DNA from: CP2-2F sp034436235
Lineage (GTDB): Bacteria > Chloroflexota > Anaerolineae > Aggregatilineales > UBA2796
Assembly (NCBI GenBank): GCA_034436235.1
Contig: DAOTWB010000281.1
Location: 1-12,385 of the forward strand
Reading direction: 5' to 3'
DNA length: 12,385 nucleotides
Part shown: positions 1 to 6,882 of the stretch, in pieces
Position numbering within the stretch: the first letter of the stretch is position 1
Layout: the number at the start of each line of letters is the position of its first letter
Notes under the pieces: model-generated
Seen by the model: only the letters and a program-made list of their open reading frames with translations
Told to the model about the DNA's origin: nothing
The model's database searches: none
Made by a program: the position numbers and the translations under genes

Positions 1-1
1 T

Positions 2-295
2 GTGGCAGTTGACGAGCAACAGACCGTCGTCGCTTACATCATCGGCGAGTGCGTGCCGAACGCACCTGCCTTTTTGCCTGAGCGCTACGGCGTGGTGCGC
101 GACTTGGCTGTGGACTTCCACGCCAAAAGCGGACGGCTTGGACGCGAGCTGCTGAACGCTTTGCGCGCTTGGTTCGCTGCACAAGGCATCACGGAGCTGA
201 CGGCGCGCGTGCCTTACCGTCATCCTGTGGCGCAGGCGTTTTGGCGTGCGCTGGGCGCGAGCAAGAGCGCCGATGAATTCTGGCTGAAGGTCTAG
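2..295 (+). CDS. GNAT-family N-acetyltransferase, C-terminal part (5' end outside window)
   Basis: This is the last 97 or so residues of a protein that begins before the window. The GTG at position 2 is only the first available codon; the readable sequence already starts inside a domain. The pattern fits the second half of a GNAT fold: a strand pair (VVAYIIGE), a strand leading into the acetyl-CoA site (VVRDLAVDF), a turn and helix (KSGRLGRELLNALRAWF), a strand with T-A-R-V, then the terminal AQAFWRALGA helix common in this family. The CoA-binding turn reads K-S-G-R-L-G, so the middle glycine of the usual R/Q-x-x-G-x-G/A is Arg. Such enzymes move an acetyl group from acetyl-CoA to an amine; the substrate cannot be told. 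The stop lies one base before the next start, so the two genes are probably cotranscribed. Confidence 0.8.
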   Translation: MAVDEQQTVVAYIIGECVPNAPAFLPERYGVVRDLAVDFHAKSGRLGRELLNALRAWFAAQGITELTARVPYRHPVAQAFWRALGASKSADEFWLKV

Positions 296-296
296 C

Positions 297-1301
297 ATGT
301 TCGGACGTTTTGTGGCGTGGCTGGGCGTTGGACGCGCGCGCTTCATCTTCGGCTTGTTGGCGCTGACGGGCTTGCTGAGCCTGATGCTGAACGCTGTTCA
401 GCCGCCTGAGCCGTGGATTCCAACTGTGCAGACAGCGCTTGCCGCCTTGTTCCTAGTCGGCGCGGCGGCTGCCGTCATCACGCGCTTCGATGGACAAGAG
501 CGCCGCCAGATTCTGATCCTGATCGCGCCTGCGCTCGGCGCGCTGCTGCTCGGCTTGTTTGTGCCACAATGGTTCACAGCGCTGGCTGTGGTCGCCGTCG
601 GCTGGATTGCGGTAGCGCTAATTGCAGGGCGCGCAGGCGTGCGCCGCGAATATCAACGCGCGATCAAGCACATGCGCAAAGGCGAGTACGAGCCTGCGAT
701 CGCGATCATCAGCCAGCTGATCAAGGCGGAGCCTGACCAAGCCGATCATCGTCGCTTCCGCGCCGATCTGTACCGTCTGGCGGGCAATTTGCGCAAGGCG
801 CGGGCAGATTACGAGAAAGTGATCGCGCTCACGCCTAACTCAGGCGTCGGCTACAATGGCTTAGCAGAGGCATACTTGCAAGAAGGCAACTACGAGCGCG
901 CTTTTGAGTACGGTCTGAAGGCGCACGCGCTTGAGCCGAATCATTGGGTAGCTGCCTACAACTTGGGCATGATCGCCGATCGCATGGGCAAGTGGACGGA
1001 AGCCATAGCTTATTTGAAGCGCGCGCTCGCCGCCAAAATTCCCGATAGTCGGCATCGGCTGCTGAGCTACTTATGGCTGATGCGCGCGTATCTGTTCACG
1101 GATGAAGCGCAGGGCGCGCGCGAGGCGTTGGCGGCGCTGCAGAGCGAGCGGCGCGGGCTGCGCGAATGGCAGATCATCTTCAGCAGCGAGCAAGCCGCCG
1201 TGCTGCGGCGCGTGCTGGGCGATGACGTGGCATTGGCGGAGCAATTGGCGGAGCGCGATCAGGGCGCCGCGCTTGAGCTAGTGCGCAGCAAGCGCGGCTG
1301 A
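297..1301 (+). CDS. Membrane-anchored tetratricopeptide-repeat (TPR) protein
   Basis: The protein has 334 residues. The first 111 hold four hydrophobic segments (about 15-34, 44-62, 72-90 and 92-111), so it is anchored in the cytoplasmic membrane. From about 118 onward it is a run of roughly five TPR units (about 118-146, 150-180, 184-214, 218-248 and a weaker 255-283), with recurrent patterns such as GEYEPAI, GNLRKARADYEKVIAL and GNYERAFEYGLKAHALEP. TPR arrays are protein-protein docking surfaces. No catalytic domain is visible, so the likely role is scaffolding or assembly at the membrane, with unknown partner. The start is supported by AAGG at 287-290, six bases upstream, and by the one-base gap to the GNAT gene. 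It converges on the zinc-ribbon gene with only six bases between the stop codons. Confidence 0.85.
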   Translation: MFGRFVAWLGVGRARFIFGLLALTGLLSLMLNAVQPPEPWIPTVQTALAALFLVGAAAAVITRFDGQERRQILILIAPALGALLLGLFVPQWFTALAVVAVGWIAVALIAGRAGVRREYQRAIKHMRKGEYEPAIAIISQLIKAEPDQADHRRFRADLYRLAGNLRKARADYEKVIALTPNSGVGYNGLAEAYLQEGNYERAFEYGLKAHALEPNHWVAAYNLGMIADRMGKWTEAIAYLKRALAAKIPDSRHRLLSYLWLMRAYLFTDEAQGAREALAALQSERRGLREWQIIFSSEQAAVLRRVLGDDVALAEQLAERDQGAALELVRSKRG

Positions 1302-1307
1302 AAGCGG

Positions 1308-1685
1308 TCAGTCGAAGATATCGAACAGCTCGCCGAGGAAGCCTTTGCGCTTGCCGCGCGCGTGCGTGTCTTCGCGGCGGAAGCGCTCCGTGCGATCATC
1401 ATCGTCGTCATGGTAGCGGCGCGAGTCTTCAAGGCGGCGGCGCTCGGCAAAATCGCGTTCAACGTCGAGCAGGTCGGGCATTTCGTCGCCGCGCTTCGCT
1501 TTTGGCGGCGGCTCGACGAACGGCAGACCGCGCTCGGCGGCGGCTGCCATCTCAGCGCGCTCGATCAGCTTGTCTAGCTCGCCGCGATCCAACCAGACGC
1601 CGCGGCATCTTGGGCAATAGTCAATCTCAACGCCTGAACGCTCTGTGATCAACAGGTCAACTGTGGCGCAGACAGGGCATTTCAT
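1308..1685 (-). CDS. zf-TFIIB-type zinc-ribbon protein
   Basis: This is a 125-residue protein with an N-terminal zinc ribbon: C3-P-V-C6 and C24-P-R-C27 followed by GVWLDRGELDKLIE. That is the signature of the zf-TFIIB family of small bacterial proteins, where 'CPxCxGxWLDxGEL' is diagnostic. The middle (about 50-110) is highly charged and probably disordered, including five Asp in a row at 93-97. The last residues, GFLGELFDIFD, form a short hydrophobic tail that I recall from other members. Zinc binding is expected; the biological role of the family is unknown. The start ATG at 1685 has AGGAG ten bases upstream (1696-1700 on this strand). The gene is divergent from the succinate dehydrogenase operon and may share regulatory sequence with it. 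Confidence 0.85.
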   Translation of the reverse strand: MKCPVCATVDLLITERSGVEIDYCPRCRGVWLDRGELDKLIERAEMAAAAERGLPFVEPPPKAKRGDEMPDLLDVERDFAERRRLEDSRRYHDDDDDRTERFRREDTHARGKRKGFLGELFDIFD

Positions 1686-1700
1686 GTTCCAACTACTCCT

Positions 1701-1719
1701 CTACACTGTTCAGGTGTAG
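1701..1719 (-). promoter_or_regulatory. Inverted repeat in the leader of the zinc-ribbon gene
   Basis: CTACAC (1701-1706) and GTGTAG (1714-1719) are perfect inverted arms. Adding the inner CTG/CAG pair gives an eight-pair stem with one bulged G. It directly abuts the AGGAG ribosome-binding site at 1696-1700, so it could be an operator or a leader hairpin. There is no evidence beyond symmetry and position. Confidence 0.3.
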
Positions 1720-1752
1720 GTTGATTTTAAGAAAAATACCTTGAAAATGACA

Positions 1753-1767
1753 TCCTAAAAATTAGGA
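1753..1767. repeat. Inverted repeat TCCTAA-AAA-TTAGGA
   Basis: This is a perfect six-base inverted repeat with a three-base AT spacer, in the AT-richer part of the divergent gap between the zinc-ribbon gene and the sdh operon. The inner arms CCTAA/TTAGG recur at 1892-1903, next to the sdhC start. A pair of related sites on either side of a promoter is what a dimeric regulator would use, but this is inference. Confidence 0.35.
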
Positions 1768-1842
1768 GATCGGGCGAGGCAGAGGGCAAGCGGCGAACTT
1801 TCAAGAAATTTTGAACAAAAGGCGTGCATTTTGCGCGCAATC

Positions 1843-1851
1843 TGCTATACT
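1843..1851 (+). promoter_or_regulatory. Extended -10 promoter of the sdh operon
   Basis: TGCTATACT fits the extended -10 form TGnTATAAT with one mismatch (TATACT at 1846-1851). No good -35 lies at 16-18 bases upstream (best GTGCAT at 1824-1829), which is usual for extended -10 promoters. The perfect palindrome TTGCGCGCAA (1831-1840) sits in the spacer five bases before the -10, where a bound protein would block RNA polymerase. Expected transcription start is about 1857-1859, giving a leader of roughly 60 bases before the sdhC ATG. Confidence 0.55.
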
Positions 1852-1890
1852 CTTCTTTGGCAATCTAAGACTTCTCGTATAGATCGTGTT

Positions 1891-1914
1891 CCCTAAGGTT
1901 AGGGAGGCAACCTC
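1891..1914 (+). promoter_or_regulatory. Two overlapping small hairpins over the sdhC ribosome-binding site
   Basis: CCCTAA (1891-1896), GG, TTAGGG (1899-1904) is a perfect inverted repeat. GAGG (1904-1907), CAA, CCTC (1911-1914) is a second one. The likely ribosome-binding site AGGGAGG (1901-1907) is shared between them, so either fold would hide part of it, and base 1904 belongs to both. The spacing from this site to the ATG at 1920 is about 12 bases, longer than usual. This could tune translation of the membrane anchor; the stems are short and the idea is inferential. Confidence 0.35.
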
Positions 1915-1919
1915 GCTTT

Positions 1920-2963
1920 ATGACTTCTTTAGTTCTCACCATCACGGAAACGCTGCGCTACCGCGGCAAGATCGGTCAGTGGGCATGGGCGCTGCATCGT
2001 GTCTCAGGCTTCGGGACGTTCGTGTTCCTCGTCATGCACGTGATTGACACCTCATGGGCGACCTTTTACCCCGAACTTTACGCTAAAGCTGTCGCTGCCT
2101 ACAAGACGCCGCTCTTCACAGTGGGCGAATTCGCGTTGGTAGCCTGCGTGGTCTATCATGCCTTGAACGGCTTCCGCATTGCGCTCTTCGATTACCGTCC
2201 GCAGTGGTGGCGGCGGCAAGCGGATGCTGCCAAGCTGGTGCTGCTCGGCACGCTGGTCTTGCTGGTGCCAGCTTTCTTCGTGATGGCAGGGCATGTGGTG
2301 AATTACTACAATGAGCGCGTGAGCGTCTTCGATCTGGGTCTGGACAAGGTGGTGGAAGCCACGGCGCCGTTCGCGGTCGGCACAGTGGTGGTGCTGGGCT
2401 TGGGCTTAGCCGTCTCGGCGGGCGCGTCGCTCATCCCAAGCCTGAACGCGCCGAAGAAGCGGCTGAAGGGCAGCAAGATGGAGACCTTCATGTGGTCTTT
2501 CATGCGCATCAGCGGCGTGCTGATCATTCCGCTCGTCTTCGGGCATCTGGCGATGATGCATCTCATTCAAGGCGTCTTCGACCTAACGCGAGTCGGGCAT
2601 GTGCCGGTTTTCACCAATCTCGGACCGAACATGGACGCTACGCTGACGGCTGTCAATTTTGTGCGCTTGCGCTGGGATACCATGCTGGCGGGCGTCTACA
2701 TTTGGCGCATTTACGACATCCTGCTCTTGTTCTTGGTGGTGCTGCATGGCTTCAACGGCGTGCGCTACATTATCAACGATTACATCCACAATCGCGTGGT
2801 CAACCGCGCGCTGCGTTTGGCGTCGTTCGGCACGATGATCGGCGTGCTATTGGTTGGCGCTCTGGCGATTTTGCAGAGTGTGCCGGCGACCACAGCTGAG
2901 ATGCTCAGCCAGACTTCACAAGCGATCAGCGTGGATGTCAACTCGGATAACCTTGTGCGCTAA
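1920..2963 (+). CDS. sdhC: Succinate dehydrogenase membrane anchor, SdhC-SdhD fusion (cytochrome b subunit)
   Basis: This 347-residue protein is about twice the length of a normal SdhC or SdhD and contains both. The N half has HRVSG (26-30), H40 and H80-x2-NG-x-R ending in D91-Y92. The C half repeats the pattern: MRISG (195-199), H209 and H276-x2-NG-x-R ending in D287-Y288, with identical spacing. In E. coli the helix II histidines of SdhC and SdhD hold heme b, and the R/S of helix I and the D-Y pair lie at the quinone site. H80 and H276 are the matching ligands; H40 and H209 could hold a second heme. Hydrophobic segments are at about 26-45, 66-88, 104-126, 148-172, 193-217, 260-280 and 298-320. 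The fourth is extra and would link the halves. The protein anchors SdhA/SdhB and passes electrons to quinone. Gene order C(D)-A-B is the classical one. Confidence 0.88.
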   Translation: MTSLVLTITETLRYRGKIGQWAWALHRVSGFGTFVFLVMHVIDTSWATFYPELYAKAVAAYKTPLFTVGEFALVACVVYHALNGFRIALFDYRPQWWRRQADAAKLVLLGTLVLLVPAFFVMAGHVVNYYNERVSVFDLGLDKVVEATAPFAVGTVVVLGLGLAVSAGASLIPSLNAPKKRLKGSKMETFMWSFMRISGVLIIPLVFGHLAMMHLIQGVFDLTRVGHVPVFTNLGPNMDATLTAVNFVRLRWDTMLAGVYIWRIYDILLLFLVVLHGFNGVRYIINDYIHNRVVNRALRLASFGTMIGVLLVGALAILQSVPATTAEMLSQTSQAISVDVNSDNLVR

Positions 2964-2998
2964 CGGAAGCGATGACTGTTGGAAGTGTGAAGGGACGT

Positions 2999-4780
2999 AT
3001 GATTACACATCAGTTTGATACGATCATTCTAGGCGCGGGCGGCGCAGGCTTGATGGCAGCGCTCTATGCGTCGCGCACGGTGAGCGTCGCCGTCATCAGC
3101 AAGCTGTATCCAACGCGCTCACACACGGGCGCGGCGCTGGGCGGCATTGGCGCGGCGTTGGGCAACGAAGAGGAAGATCATTGGGAATGGCACGCCTTCG
3201 ATACGGTCAAAGGCGGCGATTACCTGACCGATCAGGACGCCGCTGAGATTTTGGCGCGCGAAGCGATTGACGCCGTGATCGAACTTGAGCATATGGGCTT
3301 GCCGTTTGACCGCACCAAGGAAGGCAAAATCTCGCAGCGGCGCTTTGGCGGTCACACTAATAACGTGACGGGCAAGCCTGTGCGCCGCGCTTGCCACGCC
3401 GCTGACCGCACAGGTCATATGATTTTGCAGACGCTCTACCAGCAGTGCATCAAAAACAACGTGACTTTCTACGATGAATTCCACGTTGTGGATTTGATCA
3501 TGAACGGCGATCTGCCTGCCGGCGCTGTGGCAGTCTGCCTGCGCGATGGGTCGCTGCATCTGTTCCACGCCAAAGCGATTGTGTTCGCCACAGGCGGCTG
3601 GGGCAAGTGTTGGGAAGTGACCAGCAACGCGCACAGCATGACAGGCGACGGCGCTGCCATCACTTTCCGCAACGGCATTCCGCTTGAGGATATGGAATTC
3701 TTCCAATTCCATCCGACGGGCTTGTATCCAACAGGTTTCCTGATCACGGAAGGCGTGCGCGGCGAAGGCGGCGTGTTGCTCAACGGGCGCGGCGAGCGCT
3801 TCATGGAGCGCTACGCGCCAAAGGTGAAAGATTTGGCGAGCCGCGACGTGATCTCGCGCGCGATCGCTATTGAATTGCGCGAGGGACGCGGCATCAAGGG
3901 CAAGCGCTATCTGCACCTTGACCTGACGCCTGAGACTGTCCGTCGTTACAAGGCAGAGGCAGGCGAGAACGCCGATCACTACACGCCGCATTACATCGAG
4001 ACCAAGCTGGCAGAGACTTGCGATCAGGGTCGCACTTACGCCGGCATCGATCCGATCACTGAGCCGCTGCCGATTCAGCCGACCGCGCATTACGCCATGG
4101 GCGGCATTCCGACCAATGTGAACGCCGAGGTGATCGCCGATAGCACCAATCGCGTCATTCCGGGCTTGTACGCAGCAGGCGAATGCGCTTGCGTCAGCGT
4201 GCATGGCGCCAATCGGCTTGGCACCAACTCGCTGGTGGACTTGATCGTGTTCGGTCGTCGGGCAGGCTTGCGCGCTGCCGAGTATTCGCGCGGCGCGTCC
4301 TTCGTGCCGATGCCAAGCGACGCCGGACGCAAGATTGAGAGCGAGCTGAATCGCATTCGCACAGCCAGCGGCAGCACTAAGCCTTACGTCCTGCGCAAGA
4401 AGATGCAATCCACCATGCAAGATTTGGTCGGCGTCTTCCGCAACGGCAAGGATATGCAGAAAGCACTGGACACCATTCGCGAGCTGCGCCGCGAGTTCGC
4501 CACCAACATCGGCATTGACGATCGCGGCAGCACCTTCAACACGGATGTGCTGGAGACGTGGGAACTCGGCTGTTTGCTGGAACTGGCAGAAGTGACTGCT
4601 TTCTCCGCCTTGAATCGCACTGAGAGTCGCGGCGCGCACGCGCGCGAAGACTACGAGCAGCGCGACGATCAAAATTGGCTGAAGCACACAATGGTCTACC
4701 GTGACGGCGAAGAAGGCTTGTGCGTGGACTACAAGCCTGTCGTGATCACGCAGTATCAGCCGAAAGAGCGCGTCTACTAG
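2999..4780 (+). CDS. sdhA: Succinate dehydrogenase flavoprotein subunit
   Basis: SdhA oxidises succinate to fumarate and passes electrons via FAD to SdhB; it acts in the TCA cycle and as respiratory complex II on the cytoplasmic face. From the ATG at 2999 it has 593 residues. The FAD dinucleotide motif GAGGAG is at 12-17, and the flavin-linked histidine in RSHTG is H42. Substrate-site residues are H238 (FHPTG), T250-E251, R282 (ASRDV), H364 (TAHYAMGG) and R406 (HGANRLG), so the enzyme should be active. After H42 the sequence is AALGG where most family members have AxQGG. An in-frame ATG at 2972 would give 602 residues. I prefer 2999 because GAAGGG (2989-2994) precedes it and because family proteins start close to ITHQFD. 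The gene follows sdhC by 35 bases. Confidence 0.96.
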   Translation: MITHQFDTIILGAGGAGLMAALYASRTVSVAVISKLYPTRSHTGAALGGIGAALGNEEEDHWEWHAFDTVKGGDYLTDQDAAEILAREAIDAVIELEHMGLPFDRTKEGKISQRRFGGHTNNVTGKPVRRACHAADRTGHMILQTLYQQCIKNNVTFYDEFHVVDLIMNGDLPAGAVAVCLRDGSLHLFHAKAIVFATGGWGKCWEVTSNAHSMTGDGAAITFRNGIPLEDMEFFQFHPTGLYPTGFLITEGVRGEGGVLLNGRGERFMERYAPKVKDLASRDVISRAIAIELREGRGIKGKRYLHLDLTPETVRRYKAEAGENADHYTPHYIETKLAETCDQGRTYAGIDPITEPLPIQPTAHYAMGGIPTNVNAEVIADSTNRVIPGLYAAGECACVSVHGANRLGTNSLVDLIVFGRRAGLRAAEYSRGASFVPMPSDAGRKIESELNRIRTASGSTKPYVLRKKMQSTMQDLVGVFRNGKDMQKALDTIRELRREFATNIGIDDRGSTFNTDVLETWELGCLLELAEVTAFSALNRTESRGAHAREDYEQRDDQNWLKHTMVYRDGEEGLCVDYKPVVITQYQPKERVY

Positions 4781-4783
4781 TCA

Positions 4784-4822
4784 GCAAGCGCAGGTGAGCA
4801 AGGCGCTTGCTTTGCTCACCTG
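4784..4822 (+). promoter_or_regulatory. Strong intercistronic hairpin between sdhA and sdhB with a competing pairing
   Basis: CAGGTGAGCAA (4791-4801) pairs perfectly with TTGCTCACCTG (4812-4822), an 11-bp stem with a 10-base loop. A second pairing, GCAAGCG (4784-4790) with CGCTTGC (4804-4810), is also perfect, but its 3' arm lies within the loop of the first. The order of arms is interleaved, and linkers of 0, 2 and 1 bases make a joint pseudoknot sterically unlikely, so the folds probably exclude each other. No T-run follows, which argues against a full terminator. Likely roles are mRNA processing or stability, partial termination, or setting the SdhA:SdhB ratio. Confidence 0.6.
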
Positions 4823-4847
4823 ACGGCAGGAAAGGAATTGGATCACT

Positions 4848-5579
4848 GTGGAAGCCATAATCCGCATTCGTCGCTTCAACCCTGAAAAAGACAAGAAGCC
4901 TTATTGGGCAACTTATACGCTGAAAGATTGCGAGCCGACCAATCGCGTCTTAGAGCTGCTGCATCGCATCAAGTGGGAAATTGATGGCACGCTCACGCTG
5001 CGCCGCTCGTGCGCGCAAGGCATTTGCGGCTCAGATGCGATGCGTATCAACGGTCGGAATCGGCTTGCTTGCAAAGTGCTGCTGCAGGAATTTGGCGAGC
5101 ATCCGAAGATTCAGGTCGAGCCGATTCTCGGTCTGCCTGTGATCAAGGATTTGGTCGTGGATATGGAGCCGTTCTTCGCGCATTATCGCGCTGTGATGCC
5201 GTATCTGGTCAACGAGACGCCGCCGCCAATCGGTCCGGATGGCAAGCCGCGCGAGCGCCTGCAGACCATCGAGGCGCGCGAGCGCTTTGACGACACGACC
5301 AAGTGCATCTTGTGCGCAGCTTGCACCACCAGCTGTCCTAGCTTTTGGGCGAACGGCGCATACGTCGGTCCGGCAGCCATCGTGCAGGCGCACCGCTTCA
5401 TCTTCGACGATCGCGACCAGCTATTGCAAGAGCGCCTCGATGTGTTAGCCGATCCTGACGGCGTGTGGCGTTGCCGCACGGTCTATAACTGCACGCCTGC
5501 CTGTCCGCGCGGCATTGAAGTCACGCGCGCCATTGGCGAAGTGAAGAAAGCCATTCAGTCAGGCAAGCGCGACTTCTGA
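4848..5579 (+). CDS. sdhB: Succinate dehydrogenase iron-sulfur subunit
   Basis: SdhB is the electron wire from the FAD of SdhA to the quinone site in the anchor. The 243 residues match the usual length. The N-terminal ferredoxin domain has C55, C60, D63 and C75 for the 2Fe-2S cluster; Asp in the third ligand position also occurs in E. coli SdhB. The C-terminal domain has C153-x2-C156-x2-C159 with C219 for the 4Fe-4S cluster, and C163, C209 and C215 for the 3Fe-4S cluster. All ligands are present. The start is GTG at 4848, with the purine-rich AGGAAAGGA (4828-4836) about 11 bases upstream. Sixty-seven bases separate it from sdhA, and that gap holds the hairpin at 4784-4822. It is the last gene of the operon. 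Confidence 0.96.
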   Translation: MEAIIRIRRFNPEKDKKPYWATYTLKDCEPTNRVLELLHRIKWEIDGTLTLRRSCAQGICGSDAMRINGRNRLACKVLLQEFGEHPKIQVEPILGLPVIKDLVVDMEPFFAHYRAVMPYLVNETPPPIGPDGKPRERLQTIEARERFDDTTKCILCAACTTSCPSFWANGAYVGPAAIVQAHRFIFDDRDQLLQERLDVLADPDGVWRCRTVYNCTPACPRGIEVTRAIGEVKKAIQSGKRDF

Positions 5580-5598
5580 AGCACGGTCACGCTCTTCA

Positions 5599-5625
5599 TG
5601 ACGGACGGCGCAGCGCCGTCCGTCA
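5599..5625 (+). terminator. Inverted repeat after sdhB, likely end of the sdh operon
   Basis: TGACGGACGGCGC (5599-5611) and GCGCCGTCCGTCA (5613-5625) are perfect 13-base complements around a single A. In RNA this would be about a 12-bp, GC-rich stem with a three-base loop, starting 19 bases after the sdhB stop. There is no T-run on the 3' side, so it is not a textbook intrinsic terminator. It may act with Rho or only protect the transcript end. Confidence 0.5.
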
Positions 5626-5646
5626 GCCGCTCTGAAAAGGTGCGCT

Positions 5647-6882
5647 ATGCGCGATCCGATTGCCGCGATCATCGCCGCCGAGTCGAGCGCACTCGGTCAG
5701 CCGCTACCATTAGAGACACTCTGCACAGCTGTGCAGCGCGTGGCGATCTTCACAGAGGCATTTTTGCCTAAAGTAGACGGCGTCTCGCGCACTGCCCTGC
5801 TGACCATACGCCATTTGCAGCGCAGCGGACGCCAGTTGCTGGTCTTTGCGCCGCACCCTGCGCCTGAGCAGATCGAAGGCACGCCAATTTGCAGCGTGCC
5901 TTCTTTATGGCTGCCCAGCTATCCTGAGACGCGCGTCGCGCTGCTCTGGCTGCCTATCTTAGAGCGCCTGCGGCATTTTCAGCCCGATCTGATCCACTTG
6001 TTCAGTCCGTTCACGCTCGGTATGCTCGGCATGTTAGGCGGCGCTGCGCTGCGCGTCCCAGTTGTGGCGAACTATCAAACTGATCTGCCCGGCTATGCGC
6101 ACAGCTACGGCGCGCCGCATTTTGCGCCGCTCTTCAAAGCGATCCTGCGTTTCATCCACAATGGCTGCACGCTGACGCTCGCACCGACGTCGGTCGTCCT
6201 AGCGCAGCTGCGCGCATGGCGCTTCAAGCGGCTGCGACTCTGGGGACGCGGCGTGGACACAACGCGCTTCACGCCGACTCGGCGCTCAGCAGCTTGGCAG
6301 GCGCGCCTGCGCGACGCACGCTCACAAGCGCGCGGCATCGCGCTATATGTTGGACGCATGGCGCGCGAGAAGCATCTTGAGACGCTCAGCGCGTTAGCGC
6401 GCGATCCATCTATCGCATTGACTCTGATCGGCGATGGTGAGCATTTGCCGCAAGTGCGGCAAGCGCTCTGCACAAATGGCGGCACGGCGCACTTCATCGG
6501 GCATCTGTTAGGCGACGATCTGGCGGATGCTTACGCGGCTGCCGATGTCTTCGTCTTCCCTGCTGTGCGCGAGACGTTCGGACAGGTCATCTTAGAAGCG
6601 ATGGCGAGCGGCTTGCCTGTCATCGCTGCCGATCAAGGCGGCTCGGCAGCGCTGGTGCGACACGGCGAGACAGGCTTTCTCGTCCCTGCGCACGACGCGA
6701 CGGCATTTCACGAGCGGACGTGCCAACTGCTCGCCGACTCAACCCTGCGCGCGCGGATGAGCGCCGCTGCGCGCGCCTATGCCGAGCGCCAATCGTGGTC
6801 GGCTGTGATGCACACGCTGGAAAGCTACTATGCCGAGGCGACTCAGTTGCAACGCCGTCTCGTCAGGATGCGCCGATGTTGA
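5647..6882 (+). CDS. Glycosyltransferase family 4 (GT-B fold)
   Basis: This 411-residue protein transfers a sugar from an activated nucleotide donor to an acceptor in the cytoplasm or at the inner membrane face. The N-terminal GT-B half starts at about 31 with RVAIFTEAFLPKVDGVSRT, the usual opening strand and loop of GT4 enzymes. The donor-binding half has RGVD (201-204), YVGRMAREK (234-242), LIGDGE (260-265) and the family's E-x7-E motif at E309/E317 (ETFGQVILEA). G331-G332 and the HGETGFLV stretch (339-346) follow. The general style resembles the MgtA/PimB/SQD2 group of lipid glycosyltransferases, but donor and acceptor cannot be assigned. Residues 1-30 are an extension before the fold. AAAAGG (5635-5640) lies six bases before the ATG. 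No membrane helix is evident. Confidence 0.87.
   Translation: MRDPIAAIIAAESSALGQPLPLETLCTAVQRVAIFTEAFLPKVDGVSRTALLTIRHLQRSGRQLLVFAPHPAPEQIEGTPICSVPSLWLPSYPETRVALLWLPILERLRHFQPDLIHLFSPFTLGMLGMLGGAALRVPVVANYQTDLPGYAHSYGAPHFAPLFKAILRFIHNGCTLTLAPTSVVLAQLRAWRFKRLRLWGRGVDTTRFTPTRRSAAWQARLRDARSQARGIALYVGRMAREKHLETLSALARDPSIALTLIGDGEHLPQVRQALCTNGGTAHFIGHLLGDDLADAYAAADVFVFPAVRETFGQVILEAMASGLPVIAADQGGSAALVRHGETGFLVPAHDATAFHERTCQLLADSTLRARMSAAARAYAERQSWSAVMHTLESYYAEATQLQRRLVRMRRC

Noticed and set aside
3119..4687. Open frame of about 520 codons antisense to sdhA
   Set aside because: It has no recognisable domain and mirrors sdhA codon bias; sdhA on the other strand is certain. GC-rich genes often leave such long antisense frames.
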